The notes: a model not told the origin generated them from the sequence alone. Counted from the first letter of the stretch, positions 31,801 through 42,402 are shown. The stretch is 64,000 nucleotides of DNA from Euborellia annulipes (GCA_023213315.1 JAKCPI010025026.1:1-64000); one strand, 5' to 3'. Translations and numbers: made by a program.

Positions 31801-32901
31801 AAGTACAAGTACAAAAGTAAAGTGGTCTTCAGAAGATTTCAATGTCAAAATAAGTATATACATTTTAAAGAGCATCTAACAAATAATTGATTTTTGAATT
31901 TTAATCAAAATCGTTGAAGCAAATTTTGAGAAAATCGAAAAAAACTAAAAAAGAACATCAGTAAAGTACTAGTTCTATTTGGCCGATTTTGATTAAAAGC
32001 TTATTTTCACGCCTCAGGTGGGTGTCTAACTTAAATATAAAATTTCAACCTCGTATCTCAATTTCAATGCTTTAAATTTAACACAGACAATGTCGCGAAA
32101 ACCACTTTTTACTTTCTCTTACCTATGTATATATGTAATATATATATAGAGAGAAAGTATTGGATTCATGTCAAAAATTCGATGTCGAGATTTTGATGGA
32201 TCTTCACGTTTTGAGGTCCCCTGAATCCAAAAAAGTGGTTTTCGCGACATGGTCTGTCTGTGTGTGTGTGGGTGTGTGGGTGTGTGTGTGGGTGTGTCTG
32301 TGTTCAATTTTAAGCATGAAGGAATTGAGCTATGAGGCTGAAATTTTATATTTAAGTTAAACACCCTCCTGGACCGGAAAAATAAGCTTTTAATCAAAAT
32401 CGGCCAAAGAGTACTAGTACTTTACTGATGTACTTTTTCAGTTTTTTTCGATTTTCTCAAAATTTGCTCCAACGATTTTTTTTAAAATTCAAAAAATCAA
32501 TTATTTTTTAGATGCTCTTTAAAATGTATATTCTCATTTTGCGATTGAAATCTTCTGAAGACCACTTTACTCTTGTATTTCATAGGGAAGGATAGGAGAA
32601 ATGGTTGCCATGGTAACAAAATATAAATATTTTCCCATACTTATAAATTTTACATCTTGAATTCAATTGTACCCTACTGTCGGAAACTAAATACATGTCG
32701 ACACGAAAAATCTGGTGTGACAAGCACAGTGCACAACTTTCGATTACCGAAGGTAAGAGAAAGTTGTGTGCTGTGCGCCAGTCACACCAGATTTTTTGGA
32801 TTCAGGGGACCTCAAAATCCATCAAAATCGACATCGAATTTTTGACATGAATCCAATACTTTCTCTCCATATATATATTACATATATAGGTAAGAGAAAA
32901 T
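31801..32901 (-). mobile_element. Older family A copy split by a younger one
   Basis: Minus-strand copy in two parts, 31801-32110 and 32798-32901. The break falls at CCACTTTTT | GGATTCAGGGG, a join that is continuous in other copies (for example 51464-51484). Its head is at 32860-32901. The terminal hairpin is missing. Confidence 0.92.
32111..32797 (+). mobile_element. Family A element, intact reference copy nested in another
   Basis: About 680 bp: head ACTTTCTCTTACC, AT hairpin, GTGTGTGTGGGTGTG tract, AATCAAAATCGGCC, GTACTAGTACTTTACTGATG, ATGGTTGCCATGGTAAC, and a terminal hairpin (32709-32791) holding the inverse head GGTAAGAGAAAGT. Insertion into a known sequence shows that the element begins at A32111 and ends at CACCAGA (32791), with only T residues at the junctions and no longer target duplication. 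Helitron-like Helentrons behave this way; no Rep/helicase gene is present. Confidence 0.93.
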
Positions 32902-33029
32902 AAAAATAAAATTAAAGAAAAAAATAGCAGCAACATTCTTAGGTAGATTTTGTATGAATTGACCTTCAAGACAGGATAATCTTTCTCTAATTGAAGATCA
33001 TTGTCAGATTTTTATCGTTACGGGATTTT

Positions 33030-33082
33030 TTCCTCTTCGTCTCCTCTTATACTCCCCCTCTCCCTCTCTGGAGTTCCTTTAG
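33030..33082 (+). promoter_or_regulatory. Candidate splice acceptor before the receptor 5' UTR
   Basis: A long pyrimidine tract (CCTCTTCGTCTCCTC, CTCCCTCTCTGG) ends TTCCTTTAG at 33082, followed by a change to GC-rich sequence. This suggests a non-coding first exon further upstream. A transcription start here is the alternative. Confidence 0.45.
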
Positions 33083-33243
33083 GAACGCATGCTCCTGGCG
33101 AAATGATGATCGCCGGCGGACGGCGCGCTTCGATGAATGAACGCAAGAAAATCAGTTGCGACCCGTCGACGGCCGCTTAAACATGGCCTGCTATCATATA
33201 TGTGATATCTGTGAGTGAGTGAATGTGTAAGTGAGTGTGTGTT
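33083..33243 (+). promoter_or_regulatory. Receptor 5' leader with three upstream ORFs
   Basis: GC-rich leader. uORF1 33089-33106 (5 codons and stop), uORF2 33103-33180 (25 codons, in frame with the receptor but closed by TAA), uORF3 33183-33218 (11 codons, good start context AACATGG). The receptor ATG at 33244 has G at -3 and G at +4. Such leaders usually lower translation; expression data would be needed. Confidence 0.55.
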
Positions 33244-33621
33244 ATGGCGTCGCTGAATGACGACAACGATACATATACTGAGGATTATAATAATATCACA
33301 TATCTGTATAATTACACATGGCCTCCAAATCCCACGTGCAATGTATACACCGGACCTTCATCATCGGCGTATTTCCAAGCCGTGATTTACATCCTCTATT
33401 GTAGTATTTTAGTATTGGCGTTATTAGGAAACGGTTTAGTCTGTATTGTGGTCCAGTCGTCACCGAGGATGCGAACTGTCACTAATTATTTTATTGTTAA
33501 TCTGGCTGTCGGGGATATCTTGATGGCCGGCCTCTGCATCCCATTCACATTCGTCTCAACATTGTTGCTCCAATACTGGCCATTTGGGGCCGAACTCTGT
33601 CAAATTGTCTCCTTCGCTCAG
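33244..33621 (+). CDS. RYamide/NPY-like neuropeptide receptor, first coding exon (N-terminus to early TM3)
   Basis: Encodes residues 1-126 of a class A GPCR. The start is the first ATG after an in-frame TGA (33232-33234). Residues 1-42 are extracellular, with sequons at N8, N17 and N23. TM1 is about 43-70 with GNG (N63, the 1.50 asparagine). TM2 has NLAVGD (D91, 2.50) and CIPFTF. ECL1 has YWPFG, and C119 is the conserved TM3 cysteine expected to pair with ECL2. The segment MRTVTNYFIVNLAVGDILM is characteristic of arthropod RYamide receptors and close NPY-family relatives. The exon ends ...SFAQ in phase 0, with donor GTATTC at 33622. A plasma-membrane peptide receptor is inferred; the ligand is by family resemblance only. 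Confidence 0.9.
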
Positions 33622-33651
33622 GTATTCTATTTTAAAGTTTATTTCATTTTT

Positions 33652-34155
33652 AGTTTCTCTTACTTATATGTATATGTTAATATACAGAGTATATGTTAAT
33701 ATATAGAGAGATTAGTATTGGATTCATGTAAAAAATTCGATGCCGAGATTTTGATGGATATACACGTTTTGAGGTCCCCTGAATCCAAAAAAGTGGTTTT
33801 CGCGACATGGTCTGTCTGGGTTCAATTTAAGGCATGAAGGAATTGAGCTTGGAGGATGAAATTTTATATTTAAGTTAGACACCTCCCTGGAAAGTGAAAA
33901 TTAGCACTTTTTTCGATTTTCTCAAAATTTGCTCCAACGGTTTTGATTAAAATTCAAAAATCAATTATTTTTTAGATGCTCTTTAAAATGTATATTCTCA
34001 TTTCGCCAATGAAATCCTCTGAAGACCACTCTACTCTTGCATTAATACTTCATAGGAGAAATGGTTGCCATGGTAACAAAATATAAATATTTTCCCATAA
34101 TAATAAATTTTACATCTTGAAAATCGAATGTACCGTACTGTCGGAAACAAATCAT
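33652..34155 (+). mobile_element. Family A element, tail missing, just inside the intron
   Basis: Starts 30 bases after the splice donor with a modified head (AGTTTCTCTTACTTATATG) and a duplicated AT hairpin (two GTTAATATA units). A deletion spans the GTACTAGTAC region; it ends at CTGTCGGAAAC without the terminal hairpin. Confidence 0.85.
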
Positions 34156-34320
34156 ATGAAATAGGGATGGGGTCTAAATGGCCTTAGATGCCGAAAAAAA
34201 CCATAAAAAATACATCGGTTTCAGAGTTCATGAATTAAAATAATTAAATCAAATTATTCTAAGGTATAATTAATGACATAGTTCCGGGTTGAAGCTAGGT
34301 CATTTTTTTTTTATATAAAA
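34156..34320 (+). mobile_element. SINE tail fragment
   Basis: GGGGTCTAAATGGCCTTAG and GATGCCGAAAAAAACC match the 3' part of the SINE at 37108-37276. Confidence 0.6.
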
Positions 34321-34913
34321 ATCTGGTGTGATGGTCGCACAGCACACAACTTTCTCTTACCTTCGGTAATTGAAAGTTGTGTTCTGGTGCTTGTCACACC
34401 AGAATTTTTTGTGTCGAGATATACTTATAATTTAGTTTCCGACAGTACCGTATTGAATTCAAGATGTAAAATTTATAAATATGGGAAAATATTTATATTT
34501 TGTTACCATCGTAACCATTTCTGCTATCTTTCCTATGAAGTACAAGAGTATAGTGATCTTCATAAGATATCAATGCCAAAATGAGAATATACATTTTAAA
34601 TAGCATCTAAAAACTAATTGATTTATGAATTTTAATCAAAATCGTTGGAGCAAATTTTAAGAAAATCGAAAAAAAAGTGAAAATTTTCACTCTCCAGGGA
34701 GGTACCTAACTTAAATATAAAATTTCAACCTCGTAGCTCAATTCCTTCATGCTTAAAATTGAACACACATACAGACAGACCATGTCGCGACAACCACTTT
34801 TTTGGATACAAGGGACCTCAAAACGTATCCATCAAAATCTCGACATCGAATTTTTGACATGAATCCAATACTTTCTATATATATATCTATATTAATTAAC
34901 ATATACAGAAAGT
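34321..34913 (-). mobile_element. Family A element
   Basis: Terminal hairpin 34321-34411, body, CAGACAGACCATGTCGCG, and head with AT hairpin (34878-34913). The GTACTAGTAC segment is deleted. Confidence 0.9.
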
Positions 34914-35195
34914 AAAAAAATAAAAATCGTTAGAGTTGTAGAAATAGTGGGCTTACATTATAAACAAACAAACCAGTGCTCGTTTAATCTATTAAATATT
35001 CGAATTTTTACCTCTCTTTATAACGCTCGAGTCGGGTCTGACTTCTAATGGCATCATTTCAACTTTTACTTGGGGAAGGCAAACTTTTTTTTTCTTTAAA
35101 TCCTGTTATGATGTTTACCAAAAGCTTTTCAGTTCTTGGCTTTTAATGTGGGCAAAATTACAACCAGATTGTATAATTAATTTTTCAGTTATTGT
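34914..35195. other. AT-rich spacer in the receptor intron
   Basis: Nothing supportable. Confidence 0.4.
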
Positions 35196-35423
35196 GAATG
35201 AAAGAATCGCTCAGGGTACGTGGATGGCGACCACGATCTGCCCGAGCTGGGACAGGCAGTCCTTCAGTTCTTTGTTTGTCTGAGACTTCCTCTTTTCAAC
35301 AGTCATCAGACCGTGCGATGGGCCTGCCTGACCTATTTCTTTCGGTCGCAAAAACGCCTGATAGGGTTAGAGGGAAAAAGTGAGGTCCGCCGACCCCGCA
35401 TCACGAGAATAAGGCGAAAATAA
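35196..35423 (+). repeat. Repeat family G, copy 2
   Basis: Homologous to 4620-4770 on the minus strand (see that entry). One frame stays open for 67 residues (35220-35423), starting MDGDHDLPELGQAVLQFF and ending with a basic RRPRITRIRRK tail. Not similar to the receptor, and no splice sites place it in that mRNA. Confidence 0.5.
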
Positions 35424-36159
35424 AAGAAGATGATTGTGAACGAAAGAAAATATCACTGAGACACAAACCCACACACTCTTAGAAACATAATTAAGCTATT
35501 TAAATAAGCATGTTTCAATTTTGATTTCTACAATTTTTTATTTATTTTAAAATATTTTCCGAGATCTATATATACCTAGAACAAGTCATAGGTATATTTA
35601 AAATGGTCCCAGGAAAATCTCGTACTAAAGTAATTTTATAAAAAGAATAACAACAGTCAGAGTAAATTTTTTTATATTGAGAGAGAGGCAGAAATTGAAA
35701 TACAAGCCCTCTTTTTTGCAATAAAAAAACATCGATTTTCATAAAAAATTTCCCTACCGAAAAAAAATACATGTTGAATAGGGAAAGTTTAACAACACGA
35801 ATTTTGATGTTGACGATATCAATTTAGCTGAAACAATAAAAGCAGAGAGAGAGAGAGAGAGATAACATTTATTTTGCTCTGAGGTGGCTATGGCCTCTTG
35901 GTGCATTGCAATGGTAGTAGACCTACAGTGAAACATAATTTTTGTAATACACCATTCCAGTAAAATTGCACAATTTAGTGCTTTTTCCTAAAAGAGAAAC
36001 ATTATGTTAAAAAACAAACAAACAAATTTCGGATTTTTTGAAATTCGAATTTCAAGATCCCAATTTTGGAGAAAATTTGAATTTTTTAAAATATCATCTT
36101 GCTTTTAATGCTAGTTAAAAAAATTGAAATAATATGAATAACATATTATTTTCTTAATG
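35424..36159. other. AT-rich stretch, no feature recognised
   Basis: A (GA)n run lies at 35847-35862; nothing else supportable. Confidence 0.4.
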
Positions 36160-36235
36160 GTTGGGTTTGAGGCACGGAAGCACCTCAAATAATTAAACGG
36201 GGATCCCGATAGAAGTTTCAAATAATAATAAATTT
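36160..36235 (+). repeat. Repeat family E, copy 3 (partial)
   Basis: GGTTGGGTTTGAGGCACGG and AAGCACCTCAAATAA resemble 29145-29190. Confidence 0.5.
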
Positions 36236-36422
36236 TTTAATGATATTTCTTCTTTCGTCACAAAATTGATGAGTTAAAGAACAATATATCCGACCGTAAA
36301 GTTCAGATAAATAAGAAGAGCAACAAAATTAGGTAAACTGTGTTATTAGAAATACAATAAGATCTTTAGATTATTGAAAAACCCTTATGTGTCAACTTTA
36401 AGTTAACAGCTGTATTAATATT

Positions 36423-37019
36423 CCATGGCAACCATTTTTCCTAATCTTCCTATGAAGTACATAAGTAATGTGGTCTTCAGAATATTTCAATGACAAAATG
36501 AGAACATACATTTTAAAAAGCGTCTAAAAAATAATTGATTTTTGAATTTTAATCAAAATCGTTGGAGCGAATTTTGAGAAAATCGAAAAAACAGTTCAGT
36601 AAAGTATTAGTACCCTTTGGACGATTTTCTTTAAAAGCTTATTTCCATGGTCCAGGAGGGTACAAAACTTAAATATAAGCGATATCAGCGATCTATCATA
36701 ATTTAAAATAAGCGAGTGCGTACTGTGGTCCAACAGTAGGGCATGTTGAGCGTAAATCGACAAGATCCGTGGTGCAACGCTTATTTAAATTAATAAATAC
36801 TTGGTTATATGTTTTTCTTAAATATAAAATTTCAACCTCCTAGCTCAATTCCTTCATGCTTAAAATTGAACACACACACACAGACCATGTCTCGAGAACC
36901 ATTTTTTTGGATTCAGGGGACCTCAAAACGTGTATATCTATCAAAATCTCAACATCAAATTTTTGACATGAAACCAATACTTTCTCTATATATTAACATA
37001 TATAGAGGTAAGAGAAAGT
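36423..37019 (-). mobile_element. Family A element, interrupted by a tRNA-like insertion
   Basis: Minus-strand copy without the terminal hairpin; head GGTAAGAGAAAGTA at its right end. It is split at 36678-36816 with a duplicated target. Confidence 0.88.
36678..36816 (+). mobile_element. Short tRNA-like retroposon
   Basis: 139-bp insert flanked by the perfect 10-bp duplication CTTAAATATA (36668-36677 and 36817-36826). Contains GTGGTCCAACAGTAGGGCA and, after ATTGAGCG-like sequence, GATCCGTGGTGCAACGC. The latter part resembles the tRNA-like core of the foldback at 46484-46641. Confidence 0.75.
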
Positions 37020-37107
37020 AAAAAATCATCTATGTCAAGAACACTACATCCACTGATAGATTTTATCAACCCTTCAAAATTCCCTGATGTTAAATTTTAT
37101 ATAACCC

Positions 37108-37276
37108 TTGACCTATGACTCAGAGATAGAGCATTTGCATCTGAGGTCGAGGGTTCGTATTTCGTCCCAGGCGACAATTAAATTAGATACCAATCAATTG
37201 AAATAAATAGGCACAGAGTCTATCTAAATGGCCTTTGATGCCGAAAAAAACTTTGAATGAAATTAAAAAAAAAAAA
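37108..37276 (+). mobile_element. tRNA-derived SINE (family S2)
   Basis: A-box-like TGACTCAGAGATAGAGC and B-box-like GAGGGTTCGTATTTC at tRNA spacing (about 37115-37165). Then a body ending GTCTATCTAAATGGCC, GATGCCGAAAAAAAC and poly-A. The 3' core resembles that of S1 (TATGGCCTAAGTTGCCGAAAAG), so different heads share a related tail. Confidence 0.75.
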
Positions 37277-37858
37277 TTTATTTACCTATCATAAAGTTAA
37301 ATACTTTTCAACAAATCTAAAATTAATATAGGCCTAGTACCTACGAACCTATCCAACCTTTACACTACTAAAGATAATATTTTTAAAGAAAGAAGAAAGA
37401 TTCTATATATATAATATCATATAAAAGTGAATGAGAGATGAAAAAAACAATATGAACCAAAAGTCAACATGTTTGTCCCAAAACAGGGACAGGAATTTGC
37501 ATGTTAAATTTGTTATCAATCTTGGCAATTAAATTGCAACCACAAGACATGCAGGCTCCTCTCAAAAGCAATGTACGTAAATTAATATTATAACTTTCGA
37601 TGTGATGAAACGGTGAAGTGTTTTATAATTAACTACCGTTATTAATTAATTTCGATTGTTTGTGTTTTTAATTTTCAACTGAGGAAGGGAAGCTCCCGAA
37701 ATTTTGGAAATTAAAAAATTTATTTTATGCTAAAATATAGCAATTATTTTATTTCAATTTTAAAATATACCATATCTCATTATTTTATTATTAAAAGAGG
37801 TAGAATCAAAAAGGAAATTAAATAAATGTGCTATTTCAGTTAACAATAAAATTATAAA
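37277..37858. other. AT-rich stretch, no feature recognised
   Basis: Nothing supportable. Confidence 0.4.
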
Positions 37859-38150
37859 ATCTGGTGTGATGGTCGCACAGCACACAACTTTCTCTTACCT
37901 TCGGTAATCGAATGTTGTGTTCTGTGCTTATCACACCAGATTTTTTGTGTCGATATATATTTAGTTCCCGAAAGTACGGTACATTCGAATTTTAAAGTTA
38001 TGGGAAAATATTTCTATTTTGTTACCATAGCAACCATTTCTCCTATCTATCCTATGAAGTACAAGAGCAAAGTGGTCTTCAGAAGATTTCAATGACAAAA
38101 TGAGAATATACATTTTAAAAACAATCTTAAAAAATAATTGATTTTTGAAT
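37859..38150 (-). mobile_element. Family A tail half, inverted partner of the next entry
   Basis: Terminal hairpin 37859-37943, then body to AATAATTGATTTTTGAATTT, where orientation switches. Confidence 0.85.
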
Positions 38151-38466
38151 TTAATTTTATATTTAACTTATACACCCTCCTGAGGGGCGAAAAAAAAGCT
38201 TTTGAACAAAATCGGCCAAAAAGTACTAGTACTTTACTTAAGTACTTTTTTAGTTTTTTTTTTCGATTTTTTAAAAATTGGCGCTTGCGATTTTGTTTAA
38301 AATTTATAAATCAACTAATTTATAGATGCTCTTTAAAATGTATATTCTCATTTTGCCCTAAACATTGTTTGAAGCACACTTTAACCTTGTACTTTCGAAT
38401 TAACAAGAATTGACTGTATATCTCGACAAAACAAAAATATGTTGGGAACAATCACACCAGAATTTT
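38151..38466 (+). mobile_element. Family A tail half, head-to-head with the previous entry
   Basis: Starts AATTTTATATTTAACTTATAC, contains GTACTAGTACTTTAC, TTTGAAGCACACTTTA and a corrupted end (ATCACACCAGA). Confidence 0.8.
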
Positions 38467-38639
38467 ATTTTGCGATTCAGAGGTCCTTCACCTTCAGGCC
38501 GATGTGTAAATAAATAAATTTATAACAACAAAAACAAAGAGATTGTAATTATAATTAAGCACCTCTTCGATTCCTTACAGCCCCTCCCACCCTCGGACGA
38601 GAGGTTAGAAATGTTGACAAATGTCAATACTGATAATCT

Positions 38640-38810
38640 AAAAGCGGAGTTAATTCAGACCCAAGGCAGGTCATCGAATTTATTTAAATCATTTAAATTC
38701 CAAATAAATATGACCAATATATCGATCAATTCTCAGCAGGCGATATATAGCCTACTGTTATTAATATAAGTCTAAATGGCCTAATATGCCGAAACGACTT
38801 AAAAAAAACA
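38640..38810 (+). mobile_element. Degraded SINE
   Basis: AGACCCAAGGCAGGTCATCG, TTATTTAAATCATTTAAATTC and GTCTAAATGGCCTAATATGCCG plus A-rich end. Confidence 0.6.
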
Positions 38811-39342
38811 CTTCTTCGATTGTTATCGTTTTTTTTTAAACGAAAAACTCTTATCTTGTATAAATCCGTCAAGCCACAAGTTACTTTGAAAGGCGATTAT
38901 TAATATTAGAAGTGCAAAGTGTAGATAAAGATTAAATCTGTTTATAGAACAAAAAAAAAAGAAAGATGAGTAATCAGTTCAGAGGTGTAATGTTCTTCTT
39001 ATTAATATCGATCAATCAAACAACGAGCAAATTCAGTAAATGATCCGTGAATTGTTACTTGAGTTCATAAATAACAAATATTTTATATGTTACTACATTA
39101 ACCTCTTTATCACCGATTATTGATAAAAATTAAGCGTTTTAAGTAATATTGTAAATTATGGGTTTATATAATATTAGGTGCAGAGTCCCTCTCTTTTTTT
39201 TCTCTTGCCTATATATGTAACTGTCGCAAAGCCCGCCTTAGGCTAAAACAAAAAGAATTATTAAAATTTCGAGTTTGAATTTTTTGATATATTTGACGGT
39301 TATTATTTAAAAAAAAAAAAATTCCAATTATAAAATCTTAAA
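38811..39342. other. AT-rich stretch, no feature recognised
   Basis: A CTCTTGCCTATATATG scrap of a family A head lies at 39200. Confidence 0.4.
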
Positions 39343-39764
39343 TTAAGGTGCGCGTCTCGAACAACGGTTAGAATACTATACTAGACTAATAGACTACCGA
39401 GTTACTTGAGGCGGCAAGAGATGGCGTTAGTTTTCCCCATAGGAATATAAGGGATTTTTTCCTTTTCATTCTAGAGCTTCCAGCTAATTAATTAAAGGCA
39501 AAAAATTAATTATTCTTTATCACAATGATTACTAATTTAATTATCTACAACTTATAGAGCTCCTTTTTTTAAATATCTTTTATTTAATGCGATTAATCTA
39601 AAAAAAAATTTTTTTTTTTTTCGAAAATCAAAAAAAGGTCTTGTATAAGTTGTAGATATTTTAAATTTAAATAGCTTTAATTTAAAAAAAATTTGAGGTC
39701 GATAGCTTCAAAATTGTGGCAGCTGGAAACTCCCAAATTTAGCATCCCGAGACGCGCACCTTAA
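39343..39764. mobile_element. MITE with TTAA at both ends, copy 1
   Basis: Inverted ends TTAAGGTGCGCGTCTCG (39343) and CGAGACGCGCACCTTAA (39748-39764), perfect over 17 bp. A second copy at 42464-42872 keeps the same ends. TTAA at the boundary would fit piggyBac-type insertion, but a TA-duplicating element is equally possible. Confidence 0.85.
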
Positions 39765-40382
39765 TTTTTTTAGAATTTGTTTTGTGCGTATTAAACGCCC
39801 ACCTCTAAAATTTTGAAACTTATCAGGACATTTATTCTAATAAATTTTTGTTTAAAATTAAATTTTAGTAAGTGAGTAATCTACTCAAACATTGTTTACA
39901 GTTTTTTTTTTTCTCTCTTCTGACATGTTATTATTAATTAATTTAGAACAAAACGTTTCTATTAAGTATTTCTTCCTCTTCCTGTTTAATGACAAACATG
40001 TTTACATGTATTTTTTTTTAAAACATAAAAAAAAGCCAAAAGACAAAGGCGGTATGTATGTCTGCATTCACGATTGCAAGTCGGGTAATAAACGGATAAA
40101 TAAAATTCATATAAGCTTATGAATATTAATTATAATAATAATATTGTTCATAGGAATATATTTTTTACAAATACAATTTTTTAAGGATCGTTCCTTCACT
40201 TCTAGTCAACTAGCAAACTCATCCGACCGATAGTAAATAATCAATATAGTAAACAAGAACCCACAACCTTAGAGTTTAACAAGTAATTAGTTATCTGAGG
40301 TATAAGAAATCTTTTGTGAAGTTAGCAACTTAATAAAAACATAATTTGTAAAAATTATTAAAAATTAAAATAATAATTTTTT
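39765..40382. other. AT-rich stretch, no feature recognised
   Basis: Nothing supportable. Confidence 0.4.
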
Positions 40383-40534
40383 GTATGTCTTTTCGGCTTC
40401 TTAGGCTATATAGACTTTAAACGATACAAAGTGTTGACAAACGATTTATATTAGGGGGTCCAGGCATTTGGTATCCAAATGATTTAAATTAATTCATCGG
40501 ATTGCCTGGGATCCGAACCCGCGCCCCGTGGCTT
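40383..40534 (-). mobile_element. SINE S1, truncated before the A box
   Basis: Minus strand: CTTTTCGGCTTCTTAGGC, GGGGGTCCAGGCATT, TCCAAATGATTTAAAT, GATCCGAACCCGCG. The tRNA head is cut off at about 40534. Confidence 0.75.
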
Positions 40535-40569
40535 CTAGACTATCATTATTGACATTTGTCAACAACTTT

Positions 40570-40800
40570 TCCGTCTCGGCGCCCCCCCCCCAACCAAACG
40601 GGGGGGGTTCGGGGCCGGGCGGTCGATGTTTTTTTTAATTTTTATACAATTAAATAAAACCCCCAAAAAAATATTTCCTAAATTAAATTTTATGGCATTG
40701 GAAGAAGGGTAAGAGGGTGGGGGGGGGGGGGGGGGGGGGAAGAGGGGGGGTTTAAAAAAAAAAAAGCTGTCTCGGCCACGGGGGGGGGGGGGAGGGAATA
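40570..40800. repeat. Extreme poly-G and poly-C tracts
   Basis: C-run at 40584-40592, G-runs at 40602-40608, about 40717-40739 and 40781-40792. These could form G-quadruplexes, and run lengths are unreliable in any assembly. Confidence 0.7.
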
Positions 40801-41090
40801 ATTATTTAAAACTAATTAATTTTTTAAAAAATTTTAAAAATTTTCAAAAAAATAAATAAATAAACAAGGCTGGGTTTCTAATTTCACCTCTTACTATACC
40901 GAACCTTGGGTCTTATTTGTTAGCTAGTTAACTACGACGTGAACTCTTATTTAATCATATGATTAGCTTCACTAGATTAAAAACTTGTATAGCTTATCCC
41001 AGGGATAGTTCGTTAATTAAATAATTATCAATATTGATATTTAAAAGGCCACTTTTCTAACAACCTTTCTCTTAATATATCGAACTTTTT
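40801..41090. other. AT-rich spacer, no feature recognised
   Basis: Nothing supportable. Confidence 0.4.
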
Positions 41091-41754
41091 ACTTTCTCTT
41101 ACCTCTATATATGTTAATATATATGAGAAAGTATTCGATTCATGTCCGAAATTCGATGTCGAGATTTTGATGGATATACACGTTTTGAGATCCCCTGAAT
41201 CCAAAAAGTGAAAAATAAATAAATAAATATCTCGAAACGTCTCGGAGTCGAGAAGTAAAGGTTTTTATTTTGAACTCCTATCAAAATCCAAAAAAGTGGT
41301 TTTCGCAACATGGTCTGTCTGTGTGGGTGTGTGTTCAATCTTAAGCATGAAGGAATTTAGCGGCGATGATGAAATTTTATATTTAAATTAGCCACCTCCC
41401 TGGAGCGTGAAAATATCGATTTTCTCAAAATTCGCTCATACGATTTTGATTAAAATTCAAAAATCAATTTATTTTTAGATGCTCTTTAAAAGATATATTC
41501 TCATTTTGCTCTCAAAATTGTTTGAAGACCACTTTACTCTTGTACTCCATAGGAAAGATAGGAGAAATGGTTACAAAATATAAATATTTTCCCATACTTA
41601 TAAATTTTACATCTTTAAATTCGAATGTACCGTACTGTCGGAAACTAAACATAAGTCGACACAAAAAATCTGGTGTGGCAAGCATAGAACACAACTTTCG
41701 TTACCGAAGATAAGAGACAGTTGTGTGCTGTGCGACCAGTCACACCAGATTTTT
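41091..41754 (+). mobile_element. Family A element with a small insertion
   Basis: Head ACTTTCTCTTACCTC, terminal hairpin 41665-41754. About 75 bases near 41210-41287 (CTCGAAACGTCTCGG, TTTTTATTTTGAACTCC) interrupt the duplicated CCTGAATCCAAAAA / AAATCCAAAAAAGTGG junction. This looks like another retroelement tail. The GTACTAGTAC segment is deleted. Confidence 0.9.
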
Positions 41755-42225
41755 AAAAATATTTCTGAATTTATATTTCTTTGATATCTTTATAGATTAT
41801 ATATGATACACCAAGAGATAATAATAAAAATTCAATATAATCTTTATCTAACAGAGATTAAAATTTGTGGTTATCAGATGTTTATTTTTAATTTAAAAAA
41901 TAGTTTGTGATTGTCAGATTAAAATGAGTTCTTTATGAAGAGAGCAATCAATGTCAATTTGCTCTCCCTCCCCCCTCTCTCCCTCCCCACAACCTTCCCT
42001 AATGATGGAGTTTATTATTATTATTTCATTTCGAAATACACCCACGTACTCCATCTGGTCATTAAATACAACTTACAAGGGGAGTCCCCGGCCTTCCCCC
42101 GCCGATTTGAACGAAAATCTTTTTGTGTAGTACTTAATGAAAAACAAATTCTGTTAAAGCGTGAGAATGCGCTTCTCAACTGTTCATGTAAAAAAATGTT
42201 AAAAATTATTATTATTATTATTACG
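41755..42225. other. AT-rich stretch with a CT-rich run
   Basis: CT-rich tract at 41960-41998; the open frame at 41935-42240 has no recognisable content. Confidence 0.4.
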
Positions 42226-42400
42226 AGGCCAAGTCAATAAGTCCGTGACAATGGTCTTGTTTTTCGGGAGCCATCTATCCAGATTTTCAGCACCACTTGG
42301 CGTTGCTTAACAGCATTGATCTTGGTGGCTGTTGTTCTTTCTTCTTGCCAGGCCTGCCGGCATCACTTGTATCGTTTGATATTGCCAAGTTATTCTCTAC
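42226..42400. mobile_element. Tc1/mariner-like terminus remnant
   Basis: TACGAGGCCAAGTCAATAAG and GTCCGTGACAATGG resemble terminal sequence of mariner-type elements (TACGAGG...). No second end or transposase was found. Confidence 0.4.
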
Positions 42401-42402
42401 CG

